A stretch of DNA of 64,000 nucleotides from Caminibacter pacificus (GTDB lineage: Bacteria; Campylobacterota; Campylobacteria; Campylobacterales; Nautiliaceae). The stretch spans positions 1-64,000 of the forward strand of contig NZ_RJVK01000001.1 of NCBI RefSeq assembly GCF_003752135.1. Reading direction: 5' to 3'. Below are positions 43,227-53,243 of this stretch, one piece after another (position 1 is the stretch's first letter; each line of letters begins with the position of its first letter). The notes below the pieces were generated by a model. The model was not told the origin of the DNA. It did not search any database and was given only the letters and a program-made list of their open reading frames with translations. A program made the position numbers and the translations under genes.

Positions 43227-43249
43227 TTCTTTTTTAAAAAAGGGTTGAT

Positions 43250-45895
43250 ATGAGAGTTACACAATTTACTTTTTATAACAACTTCGTAACCGACCAACAA
43301 AGAACTTTAAGCGAACTTACAAAAGTCCAAACTCAAATCGCAACGGGCAAAAAAATAGAAAATATGTATGACGACCCTACCGTATATACTAAATTTTTGA
43401 AACTTGACGAAGAGATAAATTCCTTTACTCAAATATCTTCATCCGCAAAATTCGCAAAAACATTCGCACAAGAGAGTGATACGACTCTAAATGATATCGT
43501 ATCAACCCTGAGTAGTTTTAAAAGCAAGCTTTTAACCGCAGCAAACGATACCAACAATACGACGAGTAGAGAAGCTATCGTAAGTGAGCTAAAAAGCGAA
43601 CTCGAACATCTAAAAAACTTAGCAAATACATCCCTTGACGGAAAATATCTTTTTAGCGGAAGCGCTTTTGATAAAAAACCGATAGAAGACGATTATTCTT
43701 ATCAAGGAAACGATAAGAGCGTAAAAGCGTTTTTGGGTGCAGGAGTAGAAAGAGAATATAATATTCCCGGAAGCGAGCTTTTCTTAGGTAGAGATAACGA
43801 CTATAAAAAACATATGACTCTAAATGTTATACAATATGACAAAATGAAAGCAAATCCTCAATTTGTCGTAAGAGGTGCCGATGGGAATCTGTATATCGAC
43901 AAACATCAACAATTAAACGGCACTCATCCTGATAGTGACAATCCTCCTATAAACGAAACGATAACTATCGATTCTCAAATAAGAATGCTTACGGGAGTTG
44001 AGGATAAATATGTTGGTGATGGGAAATATGAAGACGGAATCAGTTATTTTTATATCAAAGGTAGAAAACCAAACGGCGAGAGTATCAATACGAAATTTTC
44101 TTTATCGAACTCTCAAAGCGTAAAAGATTTGCTTGATAAAATCGGCGCAGCATACGGAAATACCGCAACCAACAAAGTAGTTGACGTAACTCTTAACGAT
44201 ATGGGTGAAATTCAAATCAAAGACGTAAATAGCGGAAAAATGATGAGTGATTTTTATATGGTGGCAAGCGATAGCGATGAGGCCGATATTTCGGATTTGG
44301 TAAAAAACGGGGATTATATCGTCGAATTTCAAAAAAGTAACTTCAAAGGAATAAGAGATTTATCTCAAGCTACCGCGAATAATAGCGGTTTTGACAATAG
44401 AGTATTTAATTTCGGATTGAAGTTTATAAACGGAAATAGAGATGCGATTCCTCAGGATTTGGCAAAAGACGTTTTTGGAAGCGAAGCTATAAAAGAGGGT
44501 AGCGATACGATAAAAGAGAGTGTCGATTTTGTTAGATTTACAGGTACCGACACAAGTGGGAATGCAGTGGATGTAAATATCAAAATCACCGATACTACCA
44601 CTATGCAAGATGTGTTGGATACTATTAAAAATAGTTTCGGGGATGTTAACGTATCTCTTGAAAACGGCAAAATAGTAGTTACGGATAATTCTCTTTCTTC
44701 CCCGAGTGACGATTCGAAACTATCAATTACAATGCAAACATATAGTGACAGCGATAATGACGGAGTTTTTCATACTCATGACGATATGGTTAAGGCATTA
44801 AGAAGAGATGACGTAGCTAATTTTGATAAGTTGTATATGGATAAAAACGGCAACGAAATAAAAGGAAACGTTTCGAATATTCAAAAAGATTATATTACGT
44901 ATTTTAAAGACGGACAAAAAATTGTAGAAAAAAATCCTAATGCTCAAACTTACGTAACTAATGATACCACTCTTGCGGATAGTATCGGAATTGATGATAT
45001 AGACGGTAAAGAGTTCGAAGTGACGTTTAAAAAACAAGACGGAAAGTTTCAAAAAGCAATCATTACTTTAAGAAATACTCCCGATGCTGACGGACATTTA
45101 TCTACTTTTTGGATAGATGAGAACAACGACGGAGTTAGAGACCTCAATGAGGTGTTTGATATATATGACGCAAACGGAAACAAAACGCCGGCAAATACGT
45201 TTATTAAAACAACTACCGAAATGGATCCTACTACATGCGAACTTTGCACAAAAGAAAACGTTCAAAAAGGTTTGACTTACAGACAGTTGGGAGATGTGGT
45301 TTCTATGCTTGTAAGCGGTAATATCCCTGCCGATAATACACCTCAGGCATATGAGAGTGCTCTTGCAAACGCAAAAAACAGCGTTGAGAGCGGTGTGGAT
45401 GAAAAAGGTAGATTTTACGTAAAAGACAAACAAAACGCAAATACGAATATAGAACTTGCAATAGACGATAAAAATTCAAACGATTTATATTTTCAAGCAA
45501 ACAATGCAATTACAATAGACGAACCTCAAACCGACTTTTTTGCGACATTGAATCAAGCGATAGAAGCGGTCGAAAACGGAAATAATTTTGCCGATGCTTC
45601 TTCAAAAGACGCAAGAAACTTCGGAATTCAAGGGGCTATTGAAGCGATTGATCACGTAATGGATAGAGTTAGACGCTCTCATGCAAAAATCGGAGCTGTC
45701 AGCAACGAATTCGATATGACGATACAAAGAGTCGATATGTTAAAAATAAACGTACAAACATTGCAATCCGAAAATATAGATACCGATATCGGTGAAGCTA
45801 CAATGAGACTGAATTCTCTAAATACGTCGTATCAAGGGCTACTTGCGAGTATTGCAAAGGTAAATAATTTGACGCTTCTTAACTATTTAAGATAA
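43250..45895 (+). CDS. flgL: Hook-filament junction protein FlgL
   Basis: The 881-residue flagellin-fold protein is far longer than enterobacterial FlgL (about 317), as is usual in Campylobacterota. The conserved ends are intact: VTQFTFYNNFVTDQQRTLSELTKVQTQIATGK at the start and FDMTIQRVDMLKINVQTLQSE, MRLNSLNTSYQGLLASIAKV at the end. The 600-residue centre is a surface-exposed insert rich in Asp/Asn/Gly with SDSDNDGVFHTHDD and DENNDGVRDLNEVFDIYDANG, which resemble calcium-binding DxDxDG loops. It has its own sigma-54 promoter. Confidence 0.93.
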   Translation: MRVTQFTFYNNFVTDQQRTLSELTKVQTQIATGKKIENMYDDPTVYTKFLKLDEEINSFTQISSSAKFAKTFAQESDTTLNDIVSTLSSFKSKLLTAANDTNNTTSREAIVSELKSELEHLKNLANTSLDGKYLFSGSAFDKKPIEDDYSYQGNDKSVKAFLGAGVEREYNIPGSELFLGRDNDYKKHMTLNVIQYDKMKANPQFVVRGADGNLYIDKHQQLNGTHPDSDNPPINETITIDSQIRMLTGVEDKYVGDGKYEDGISYFYIKGRKPNGESINTKFSLSNSQSVKDLLDKIGAAYGNTATNKVVDVTLNDMGEIQIKDVNSGKMMSDFYMVASDSDEADISDLVKNGDYIVEFQKSNFKGIRDLSQATANNSGFDNRVFNFGLKFINGNRDAIPQDLAKDVFGSEAIKEGSDTIKESVDFVRFTGTDTSGNAVDVNIKITDTTTMQDVLDTIKNSFGDVNVSLENGKIVVTDNSLSSPSDDSKLSITMQTYSDSDNDGVFHTHDDMVKALRRDDVANFDKLYMDKNGNEIKGNVSNIQKDYITYFKDGQKIVEKNPNAQTYVTNDTTLADSIGIDDIDGKEFEVTFKKQDGKFQKAIITLRNTPDADGHLSTFWIDENNDGVRDLNEVFDIYDANGNKTPANTFIKTTTEMDPTTCELCTKENVQKGLTYRQLGDVVSMLVSGNIPADNTPQAYESALANAKNSVESGVDEKGRFYVKDKQNANTNIELAIDDKNSNDLYFQANNAITIDEPQTDFFATLNQAIEAVENGNNFADASSKDARNFGIQGAIEAIDHVMDRVRRSHAKIGAVSNEFDMTIQRVDMLKINVQTLQSENIDTDIGEATMRLNSLNTSYQGLLASIAKVNNLTLLNYLR

Positions 45896-45918
45896 AATTT
45901 CAATAAAAAAAAGGATAA

Positions 45919-48132
45919 GTGATTTTAAGAAAAGCGTTTTTTGTCTTTTTGGGTGCCCTTTTAATCTATTTTGCTATTTCTACATTTTTACCTTCGGCTT
46001 CCGTAGTCGGTAAATTCGGAAAATTTCTGGGTGATAGTAATTTATTATTATTCGGATTTTTGGCATATCTTGATATTTTATTTTTTGCGTGGATACTTTA
46101 TTTGTGGTTTTTTAACAAATTCAACACTCAAAACTCACTTAGAGCACTCGGTATTATCTTCTTATTTTTGGGCTTTTTAATATTTCAGGCTCTTATTTTT
46201 CAAAAAGGTGTTATCGGAAACGTAATAGCCGTAGCGCTTAAAAAATATATCGGAATTTTGGGAGTCGCTCTTTTAGGTTTCGTAATTTTGGCATGGGGCG
46301 GATTTTTGATTTTTGAAGAGAAAATTTTCGAATACATACATAAAAAAAGAGCTAAAAAAGAAGAAAATGATGTTTCTATAAATGAGAATGCAAACATAGA
46401 ATCAAAAGAGAGTTTAGAATTTGAAGAAGACGATTTTGAAGAAGAAAATATTCAAGTTTTCGAGCAAAAAGAGGATTTTGTAGAAAATATTGATGAAAAA
46501 GTTACGAAAAGTGACAATGACGAAGATGTTTTGGAAACTTTAAAAGAGTCATTGGATGAAGAAGATTTAAAACCTGCCGCTAAAAAAGCTGAGACAAAAA
46601 AGAAAAAAGAGACAAAAGATAATTTTGAAGATATAGCACAAAAAATAGAAGATAAAAACGAACACAAAGTAACTCAAGTCCAAGAGCTTGAAGATACTAA
46701 AAAATTATTATCAGAAATAGAAATAGGAGAGCGTGAAAAACCGAGAGATTGGAAGTTTCCTCCTCTTGATATATTGCAAAAACCGCCTAAGAAAAAAAGA
46801 GAAATAAACGAAGCCGAAATAGATAAAAAAATAAAAATTTTGCTTGAAAAATTAAAGCAGTTTAAGGTGGAAGGCGATGTAGTCAGATATTACGTAGGGC
46901 CGGTCGTTACTACTTTTGAATTTAAGCCTTTACCGCATATTAAGGTTAGCAAAATTTTATCTTTACAAGACGACCTTGCAATGGCTTTGAAAGCTAAATC
47001 TATAAGAATACAAGCCCCGATTCCCGGAAAAGACGTAGTAGGTATAGAAATTCCGAATGATAAAATGGAGACTATTTATTTAAGAGAAATACTTGAAAGC
47101 GATATTTTCAAAAAATCGAAATCTCCTTTGACTTTGGCTCTTGGAAAAGATATAGTCGGAGCTCCTTTTGTTACGGATTTGGCAAAACTTCCTCATCTTT
47201 TGATTGCCGGGACTACGGGAAGCGGTAAAAGTGTGGGAATTAATGCAATGATTCTTTCATTACTTTATAAAAATTCTCCGGATGAGCTTAAATTCGTAAT
47301 GATAGACCCTAAAATGCTTGAGTTTTCGATTTACGAAGATATTCCTCATCTCTTAACTCCCGTAATTACAGAGTCTAAAAAGGCTATCGTAGCACTTAAC
47401 GCTATGGTAAAAGAGATGGAGAGACGTTATAAACTTATGGCCAAAAAAAGAGTTAAAAATATAGAAGGCTATAATAAAAAAGTCGATAAAAACGAAAAGT
47501 TGCCTTATATCGTGATTATAATCGACGAGCTTGCCGATTTGATGATGACAAGCGGAAAAGACGTCGAGTATGCAATCGCCAGACTTGCGCAAATGGCAAG
47601 AGCCAGCGGCATTCACTTGATAGTCGCTACTCAAAGACCGAGTGTTGATGTTGTAACAGGGCTTATTAAAGCGAATTTGCCAAGCAGGATTTCTTTTAAG
47701 GTGGGGCAAAAAGTGGATAGTAAGGTAATTTTAGACCAATACGGAGCCGAGAGTCTTTTGGGGCGAGGTGATATGCTATTTACGCCTCCTGGAATTGCCG
47801 GGCTTCTTAGACTGCACGCTCCGTTTACAACCGAAGAAGAGATTGAAAAAGTTGTCGAGTATTTGAAATCACAACGTCAAGCAGATTATGACAATACCAT
47901 AATCAATACAATCGAAAGCGAAGCGCAAGAGCTTGAAGAAGTCGAAGATTTGGACGAATTATTTGAAGAAGCGAAAAAAATTATTCTAAAAGAGAGAAGA
48001 ACGAGTATAAGTTACCTTCAAAGACGTCTTCAAATTGGGTATAATAGAGCAGCCAATATTATTGAGCAGATGGAGAGAATGGGAATTTTATCGCCGCCTA
48101 ATGCAAAAGGGCAAAGAGAAATCTTAATTTAG
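45919..48132 (+). CDS. ftsK: DNA translocase FtsK
   Basis: The 737 residues have four N-terminal membrane helices (to about 135), an acidic/Lys linker (about 140-280) and the RecA-like motor with Walker A AGTTGSGKSVGIN (about 430) and Walker B YIVIIIDELADLMM. The C-terminal gamma winged helix begins around RRTSISYLQRRLQIGYNRA. It pumps DNA at the septum and would activate the Xer recombinase at 11822. The start is GTG 45919, rather close to AAGG; no better start is visible. Confidence 0.96.
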   Translation: MILRKAFFVFLGALLIYFAISTFLPSASVVGKFGKFLGDSNLLLFGFLAYLDILFFAWILYLWFFNKFNTQNSLRALGIIFLFLGFLIFQALIFQKGVIGNVIAVALKKYIGILGVALLGFVILAWGGFLIFEEKIFEYIHKKRAKKEENDVSINENANIESKESLEFEEDDFEEENIQVFEQKEDFVENIDEKVTKSDNDEDVLETLKESLDEEDLKPAAKKAETKKKKETKDNFEDIAQKIEDKNEHKVTQVQELEDTKKLLSEIEIGEREKPRDWKFPPLDILQKPPKKKREINEAEIDKKIKILLEKLKQFKVEGDVVRYYVGPVVTTFEFKPLPHIKVSKILSLQDDLAMALKAKSIRIQAPIPGKDVVGIEIPNDKMETIYLREILESDIFKKSKSPLTLALGKDIVGAPFVTDLAKLPHLLIAGTTGSGKSVGINAMILSLLYKNSPDELKFVMIDPKMLEFSIYEDIPHLLTPVITESKKAIVALNAMVKEMERRYKLMAKKRVKNIEGYNKKVDKNEKLPYIVIIIDELADLMMTSGKDVEYAIARLAQMARASGIHLIVATQRPSVDVVTGLIKANLPSRISFKVGQKVDSKVILDQYGAESLLGRGDMLFTPPGIAGLLRLHAPFTTEEEIEKVVEYLKSQRQADYDNTIINTIESEAQELEEVEDLDELFEEAKKIILKERRTSISYLQRRLQIGYNRAANIIEQMERMGILSPPNAKGQREILI

Positions 48133-48141
48133 GAGAAAAAA

Positions 48142-48771
48142 ATGAAAAAAATGCTTTTTTTAGCAAGCGGAGCATTACTTTTTTTGGTGGGATGTGCTGA
48201 AAAACCTATGGCGAATAACGTAGTGGAACTTGCTGGTAATCAGACGATTGTAGGTTGGAAAGATTATAATAATACGACTCAAAAACAAGTAACAGAAGAA
48301 CAATGCAAACCGGAAGTTAAATATATAGTACCAAAAGATTCTGACGGAGACGGAGTGCCAGACATTAAAGACAAATGTCCTAATACGCCTAAAAACTTAA
48401 CTGTAGATCACAATGGATGTCCTGTACTTGCGAGACTTTATATAAATTTTGATTTTAATAAAGCGTATGTGAAAAAAATCTATTATCCTGAAATTAAAAA
48501 AGTGGCTGAAATTTTAAAAGCTAATCCTAAACTGAAAATCGAAGTTGCCGGATATACCGATAATATAGGAAGTGCTGAATACAATCAAAAACTCTCATAT
48601 AAAAGAGCACTTGCCGTTAGAAATTTATTGGTATTAAAATATGGAATTGATGCAAATAGAATCGTAGTAAAAGGTTATGGAGAAAAATATCCGCTTGTAC
48701 CGAATACTACAGCAACAAACAGAGCGTTAAACAGAAGAGTGGAGATTGTAGCTATCAGCGGACTTAAATAA
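48142..48771 (+). CDS. OmpA-family lipoprotein with calcium-loop motif
   Basis: The 209 residues have a lipoprotein signal (LFLVGC, Cys at 18), a thrombospondin-type-3 motif DSDGDGVPDIKDKCPNTP (about 73-90) and a C-terminal OmpA peptidoglycan-binding domain (YINFDFNKAYVKK, VAGYTDNIGSAEYNQKLSYKRA, NRIVVKGYGEKYP, NRALNRRVEI). No beta-barrel is present, so it resembles Pal in layout. It lies 9 bases after ftsK, suggesting co-transcription. Confidence 0.93.
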   Translation: MKKMLFLASGALLFLVGCAEKPMANNVVELAGNQTIVGWKDYNNTTQKQVTEEQCKPEVKYIVPKDSDGDGVPDIKDKCPNTPKNLTVDHNGCPVLARLYINFDFNKAYVKKIYYPEIKKVAEILKANPKLKIEVAGYTDNIGSAEYNQKLSYKRALAVRNLLVLKYGIDANRIVVKGYGEKYPLVPNTTATNRALNRRVEIVAISGLK

Positions 48772-49984
48772 TCTCCTCTCCGTTTATGTACATTTTTTCG
48801 ACTTCATTTGTGTGAAGGATTATTTGTAGAGGTAAAAGCTCTAAATTTTTAACTTTGTTAGGAAGCTTGAATGCAATGATATCGGCATCTTTTCCTTCTT
48901 CCAAACTTCCGTTGTTTAAATTTAAAGATTTTGCGGCATTGATAGTTACCGATTTTAATAAATCTTTTGCAAGAATTTTCGGATGTAAGTCGGTATGCAT
49001 TAAAAGTGCGGCTCTTATTTCTTTGAATAAATTTAAAGAATAATTCGAACTCATCCCGTCCGTTGCTACGGAGTAGTCTATTGAAAAATTTTTTACTCTC
49101 TCAAGATTCAAAATACCTACGTTAAGAAGTCTGTTTGATACGGGACAATGCGCTATTGAGGCGTTTAATTCGCTGATTTTTTGTAACTCTTCGTCGTTTG
49201 CGTAAACGCAGTGAATAAAGGTCGTGTGTGTGTTTTTGAATTTTTCTAAAAATTCGAGAGGTTTGATTAAAGGTTTTGCGTTTTTGAAATGTTTTTCAAA
49301 GAATAGCTTAAATTCTCCTTCACCTTTATCAAGCCAGCTTCTTTCAGCTTTGCTTTCCATAAAATGCGCTTGAATAGGCAAATTTTTTTCTCTTGCGATA
49401 GATATTACTTTTTCCATTAAAATAGGATGAACGGAATAAGGAGAGTGAATTGAGATTCCTACTTTAAATTTTTCGTTTCTTTTTTCTATTTCGAAAGATT
49501 CGTGAAGTCTTGCTTGAAAATCTTGATAGAGCATATCCACAGCCCCCGGAGTCGTTCCGATTATCTCGTTAAAATAGACTACTTTTAGGGGTGAATGTTT
49601 TATATATTTAAGGTCATCTCCCGTGGAGCTTATTTCTCCAAAAGCGCAAACACCGCTTTTTTTCATCTCTTCGATAGCTTTTTTAAAACACTCTCCCTTA
49701 CATTCGACGAATAACGTTTCTCTGTGCTCTATTACGGAATTTAGCCAACCTATAAAATCTCCGTATTCAAGTAAAGTTTTGTTGGAGCTGAATTCAAGAT
49801 GAGTATGAGTATTGATAAGTGCCGGCATTACAACGGAGTTTTTGCCTAAATATATCTCTTTATCGACTTTCGGTAAATTTTTTCCTATTTTTTTTATCTC
49901 TTTATCAAAAATAACTTCGGCATTTTCCAAAATAGTGTAATTTTTATCCATACAAACGACATAATCGGCCTTTAACTTAACCAA
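48764..49984 (-). CDS. mqnF: Amidohydrolase, probable aminodeoxyfutalosine deaminase
   Basis: The 406-residue metal-dependent hydrolase has HTHLEFS (metal HxH), HSPYSVHP, QAHFMESKAE, IHCVYANDEEL, HCPVSNRLL and VATDGMSSNY. In Campylobacterota the gene of this type deaminates aminodeoxyfutalosine in menaquinone synthesis by the futalosine route. The start is TTG 49984, 6 bases after AAGGA; the longer reading from 50035 crosses that site. The 3' end overlaps the OmpA gene by 8 bases on the other strand. The specific substrate is inferred from taxon and motif. Confidence 0.85.
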   Translation of the reverse strand: MVKLKADYVVCMDKNYTILENAEVIFDKEIKKIGKNLPKVDKEIYLGKNSVVMPALINTHTHLEFSSNKTLLEYGDFIGWLNSVIEHRETLFVECKGECFKKAIEEMKKSGVCAFGEISSTGDDLKYIKHSPLKVVYFNEIIGTTPGAVDMLYQDFQARLHESFEIEKRNEKFKVGISIHSPYSVHPILMEKVISIAREKNLPIQAHFMESKAERSWLDKGEGEFKLFFEKHFKNAKPLIKPLEFLEKFKNTHTTFIHCVYANDEELQKISELNASIAHCPVSNRLLNVGILNLERVKNFSIDYSVATDGMSSNYSLNLFKEIRAALLMHTDLHPKILAKDLLKSVTINAAKSLNLNNGSLEEGKDADIIAFKLPNKVKNLELLPLQIILHTNEVEKMYINGEEII

Positions 49985-50049
49985 ACCATTTCCTTTTTTA
50001 AATGATTTTAGCAAAATTTTAGTAAAATAACACAAAAAAAGGAGAATTT

Positions 50050-50529
50050 ATGAAAATCAAAGTAATTCACGGACCGAATTTGAATATGTTAGGTGTAAGA
50101 GAGGTACAACTTTACGGACCGATGAAGCTTGAAGATATTAATAAAAATATGGAAATGGCTGCAAAACAAAACGGATTTGATATCGAATTTTATCAATCCA
50201 ATCACGAAGGTGATATCGTAGACGCTATTCAAGAGTGTCTCACAGACGGAACCGACGGACTTATTATTAATCCTGCGGCTTTAACTCACTACTCTATCGC
50301 AGTTAGAGACGCTATTGCAGCACTTAGAAGTAACGGAATGCCTGTTGTTGAAGTGCATATGACAAATACTGCGGCAAGAGAAGAATTCAGACATAAATCG
50401 ATGATTTCGCCTGTCGTAATCGGAACTATTACGGGATTTGGGCCATTTAGTTATCATTTGGGACTTGTTGCCATTATGCAAGTTTTAAATGAAATTAAAA
50501 TGGCAAAAGAGCAAAAACAAGGACAATAA
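50050..50529 (+). CDS. aroQ: 3-dehydroquinate dehydratase, type II
   Basis: This 159-residue shikimate-pathway enzyme shows [14 protein letters not shown], the catalytic Tyr in [42 protein letters not shown] and [15 protein letters not shown]. It is the first of a head-to-tail run aroQ-pepP-folK-flhF-flhG-fliA-fliM-fliY, the same order as in Campylobacter (in part). It starts after AAAGGAG. Confidence 0.97.
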   Translation: MKIKVIHGPNLNMLGVREVQLYGPMKLEDINKNMEMAAKQNGFDIEFYQSNHEGDIVDAIQECLTDGTDGLIINPAALTHYSIAVRDAIAALRSNGMPVVEVHMTNTAAREEFRHKSMISPVVIGTITGFGPFSYHLGLVAIMQVLNEIKMAKEQKQGQ

Positions 50530-51542
50530 TGGATTATATCCTTAACGGAGAAAACGAAATTTATTACGAATGCGGGTGGTCGAGCGATAACGCTATATTT
50601 TTATCGCTCTCACACGCTCGCTATGTAATTACGGACGGAAGATATACGCTTGACGCAAAAGAAAAAGCAAACGCCGAAGTAATAGAAGCTAAAGATTTGT
50701 TAAAAAAAGCAAAAGAGCTTATTTTAAAGCATAAAATCAAAAAATTAAAAATCGACCCGACAAAATGGAATTATAAAGATTACACTTCTTTGCAAAAAGT
50801 CGTTAATTTACAAAACGAACCTAATATGTCTCATAAAAAAAGAATGATAAAAAGAGATGACGAGCTTGAGATAATAAAAGAAGCGGTTAGACTTGGGGCT
50901 CTTGCTTTTGAAGAGTTTAAAAACGAAATTGAAGAAGGATTTGACGAATATGAGCTTTCTTATAGATTTAAAGAAAAACTGACTTTAAGAGGTAGAAGAG
51001 CTCTTAGTTTCGAACCTATTGTGGCTATCAACGAAAACGCCGCAAAACCTCACGCCGAAGTTAGTGAAAAGCGTCTTAAAAAAGGCGATTTGCTGCTTTT
51101 GGACGCCGGAATAAAATATAAAAGATACTGCTCGGATAGGACTCGTACTATTTTTGTGGGCGATAATATCAGTATGTCTAAAAATCAAAAATTTTCGAAT
51201 AAGGAAATTCAAAAAGTATACGATATCGTGAGAAAAGCGCAAGAAAAAGCCCTAAAAGCCGTAAAAGTCGGAATAAAAGCAAAAGAGCTCGATAAAATCG
51301 CAAGAGAAGTTATAGAAAAAGAAGGATACGGAAAATATTTCGTTCATTCTTTAGGTCACGGTGTAGGGCTTGATATTCACGAGTGGCCTTATATCAATTC
51401 GAGAAACGAAACGACAATAAAAAACGGAATGGTGTTTACAATAGAGCCGGGAATTTATATTCCGGGGGCTTTTGGAGTGAGAATTGAAGATATGGTAATG
51501 ATAAAAGATGAAAAACCAATCATTCTTAGCGAGGAGATATGA
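50529..51542 (+). CDS. pepP: M24-family Xaa-Pro aminopeptidase
   Basis: The 337 residues have an N-terminal creatinase-like domain and a pita-bread metallopeptidase. Metal ligands are visible in LLLDAGIKYKRYCSDRTRT (two Asp), HSLGHGVGLDIHE (His), FTIEPGIYIPG (Glu) and GVRIEDMVMI (Glu). It removes residues before proline from peptides. The start shares a base with the aroQ stop, so it is coupled. Confidence 0.9.
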   Translation: MDYILNGENEIYYECGWSSDNAIFLSLSHARYVITDGRYTLDAKEKANAEVIEAKDLLKKAKELILKHKIKKLKIDPTKWNYKDYTSLQKVVNLQNEPNMSHKKRMIKRDDELEIIKEAVRLGALAFEEFKNEIEEGFDEYELSYRFKEKLTLRGRRALSFEPIVAINENAAKPHAEVSEKRLKKGDLLLLDAGIKYKRYCSDRTRTIFVGDNISMSKNQKFSNKEIQKVYDIVRKAQEKALKAVKVGIKAKELDKIAREVIEKEGYGKYFVHSLGHGVGLDIHEWPYINSRNETTIKNGMVFTIEPGIYIPGAFGVRIEDMVMIKDEKPIILSEEI

Positions 51543-51994
51543 GAAGAATCATAAAAACCACCTTTTTCCCCGCTCCTTATAAAAAAAGCACCAAAAAAAA
51601 CGTCGCTTTGATAGGTATAGGCTGTAATCTCGGAAATTGTATCAGGAGATTTAAAAAAGTATATAAAACTATCGATTCTCATCCTAAAATCGATATAATT
51701 CAAACCTCAATCATTTATCAAAATCCGCCTTTTGGGTATTTAGACCAGCCCGATTTTTATAATTCGATTTTGGTCGTAAAGACTTCATTTTCTCCTTTTG
51801 AGCTTTTGAGGTATCTTTTATGGATAGAAAAGAAATACGGAAGAAAGAGAAGCTTCAAAAACGCCCCGAGAACTTTGGATTTGGATATAATATTGTATAA
51901 TAATGTTAAAATTAATACAAAAAAACTCATTATACCGCATCCGCATTATAAAAAAAGAGATTCGGTTCTCGTACCATTAGCATTAAAGGATTGA
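51539..51994 (+). CDS. folK: HPPK, folate biosynthesis pyrophosphokinase
   Basis: The 151 residues include a basic 20-residue extension and then the HPPK core: VALIGIGCNLGN, SIIYQNPPFGYLDQPDF, LWIEKKYGRKRSFKNAPRT and LDLDIILYN. It transfers pyrophosphate from ATP to hydroxymethyl-dihydropterin. ATGA overlap with pepP; flhF starts 1 base after its stop. Confidence 0.93.
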   Translation: MRRIIKTTFFPAPYKKSTKKNVALIGIGCNLGNCIRRFKKVYKTIDSHPKIDIIQTSIIYQNPPFGYLDQPDFYNSILVVKTSFSPFELLRYLLWIEKKYGRKRSFKNAPRTLDLDIILYNNVKINTKKLIIPHPHYKKRDSVLVPLALKD

Positions 51995-51995
51995 G

Positions 51996-53243
51996 TTGAA
52001 ACTAAAAACATACACGGCGCCGACATATACTGAGGCTTTGAATAAGATAAAAGCCGAACTCGGAGATGACGTTGTTATCGTATCAAGTAAAGAGATTAAA
52101 AAAAAGACTCTCACAAGTCCCGGGCTTTACGAGATAGTGGTCGCTATTGAGGAAAAACACGAAAAAAGTGTCAATAATAAAAAAAGCGACGTTGATGACG
52201 TAATGCTTAGGCTCTCAAAAGCCGCAAAAGAGATAAATACCATCTCCACAAAACAAAACATAGAAAAAAGCGCTAATATTTTTCAATCTCAAAAAGAGCC
52301 TCAAAATACCAAAAACTTACAACCTTATAACGATGAAGAGATAAAAGCATTAAAAGACGAGCTTAGTAAACTTTCGGATACTCTAAAGTTTCTACAAGCC
52401 GCGGTTTGGGATATTTCTCACAAAGACGACCTTGATTTACCGCCGGAATTTAGCGAAATATATGCACTTTCACGTGCAAGTGGAATGAGTGCCAAACATC
52501 TTGACGAGATAATGAAACTCACTATCAAGTATATGCCTGTAAAAATGAGAAAAAACAGAGATACTATAAGACGCTATTTTCATACTCTTTTGAAAAAAAT
52601 GATTCCTATAAGAATCGAAAGAGAAATAAAGCCGCCTCACAAAAAAATAATGATGTTTGTCGGACCTACGGGTGTTGGAAAAACGACTACAATAGCAAAA
52701 CTTGCCGCAAGATATGCTTATAAACTCTCTCAAAGACATAAAGTAGGAATTATTACTCTTGATACCTATAGAATCGGTGCCGTCGAGCAGTTGATGACGT
52801 ATGCTAAAATGATGAGACTTCCGATTGAAACCGTAGTTGACCCTAACGATTTCGAAGAAGCCTTAAATACTCTAAGACATAACGATTATATCTTAATCGA
52901 CACCGTAGGTAGCTCTCAGCACGACAAAGAAAAAATAGAAAGACTCAATTCGTTTTTGAAAGTAAATACTTTTGCGGAAATAAACGTCTCTTTGGTACTC
53001 TCTGCTACGACTAAATATGAAGATTTGTGCGATATTTACAATAATTTTTCGATTCTTCCGATAGATACGTTTATTTTTACTAAACTTGACGAAACCAAAA
53101 CTTACGGAAATATCTTTTCTTTGCTTCTTGATACAAAAAAACCTATCAGTTATTTTTCTATAGGTCAAGAAGTACCTGATGATTTAATGGTAGCCGATGC
53201 TGACTATTTATTAAAAGGTATTTTGAATAAGGAGCTTAGTTGA
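51996..53243 (+). CDS. flhF: Flagellar GTPase FlhF
   Basis: FlhF sets the place (usually the pole) of flagellum assembly and is needed for sigma-54 flagellar gene expression in Campylobacter. The 415 residues have a basic B domain at the start, a variable linker and an SRP-type GTPase with G1 FVGPTGVGKTTTIAKLAARYA region (about 221-240), ITLDTYRIGAVEQL, LIDTVGSS and FTKLDETKTYG. The start is TTG with AAGGA 5 bases upstream. It overlaps flhG by 4 bases. Confidence 0.96.
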   Translation: MKLKTYTAPTYTEALNKIKAELGDDVVIVSSKEIKKKTLTSPGLYEIVVAIEEKHEKSVNNKKSDVDDVMLRLSKAAKEINTISTKQNIEKSANIFQSQKEPQNTKNLQPYNDEEIKALKDELSKLSDTLKFLQAAVWDISHKDDLDLPPEFSEIYALSRASGMSAKHLDEIMKLTIKYMPVKMRKNRDTIRRYFHTLLKKMIPIRIEREIKPPHKKIMMFVGPTGVGKTTTIAKLAARYAYKLSQRHKVGIITLDTYRIGAVEQLMTYAKMMRLPIETVVDPNDFEEALNTLRHNDYILIDTVGSSQHDKEKIERLNSFLKVNTFAEINVSLVLSATTKYEDLCDIYNNFSILPIDTFIFTKLDETKTYGNIFSLLLDTKKPISYFSIGQEVPDDLMVADADYLLKGILNKELS

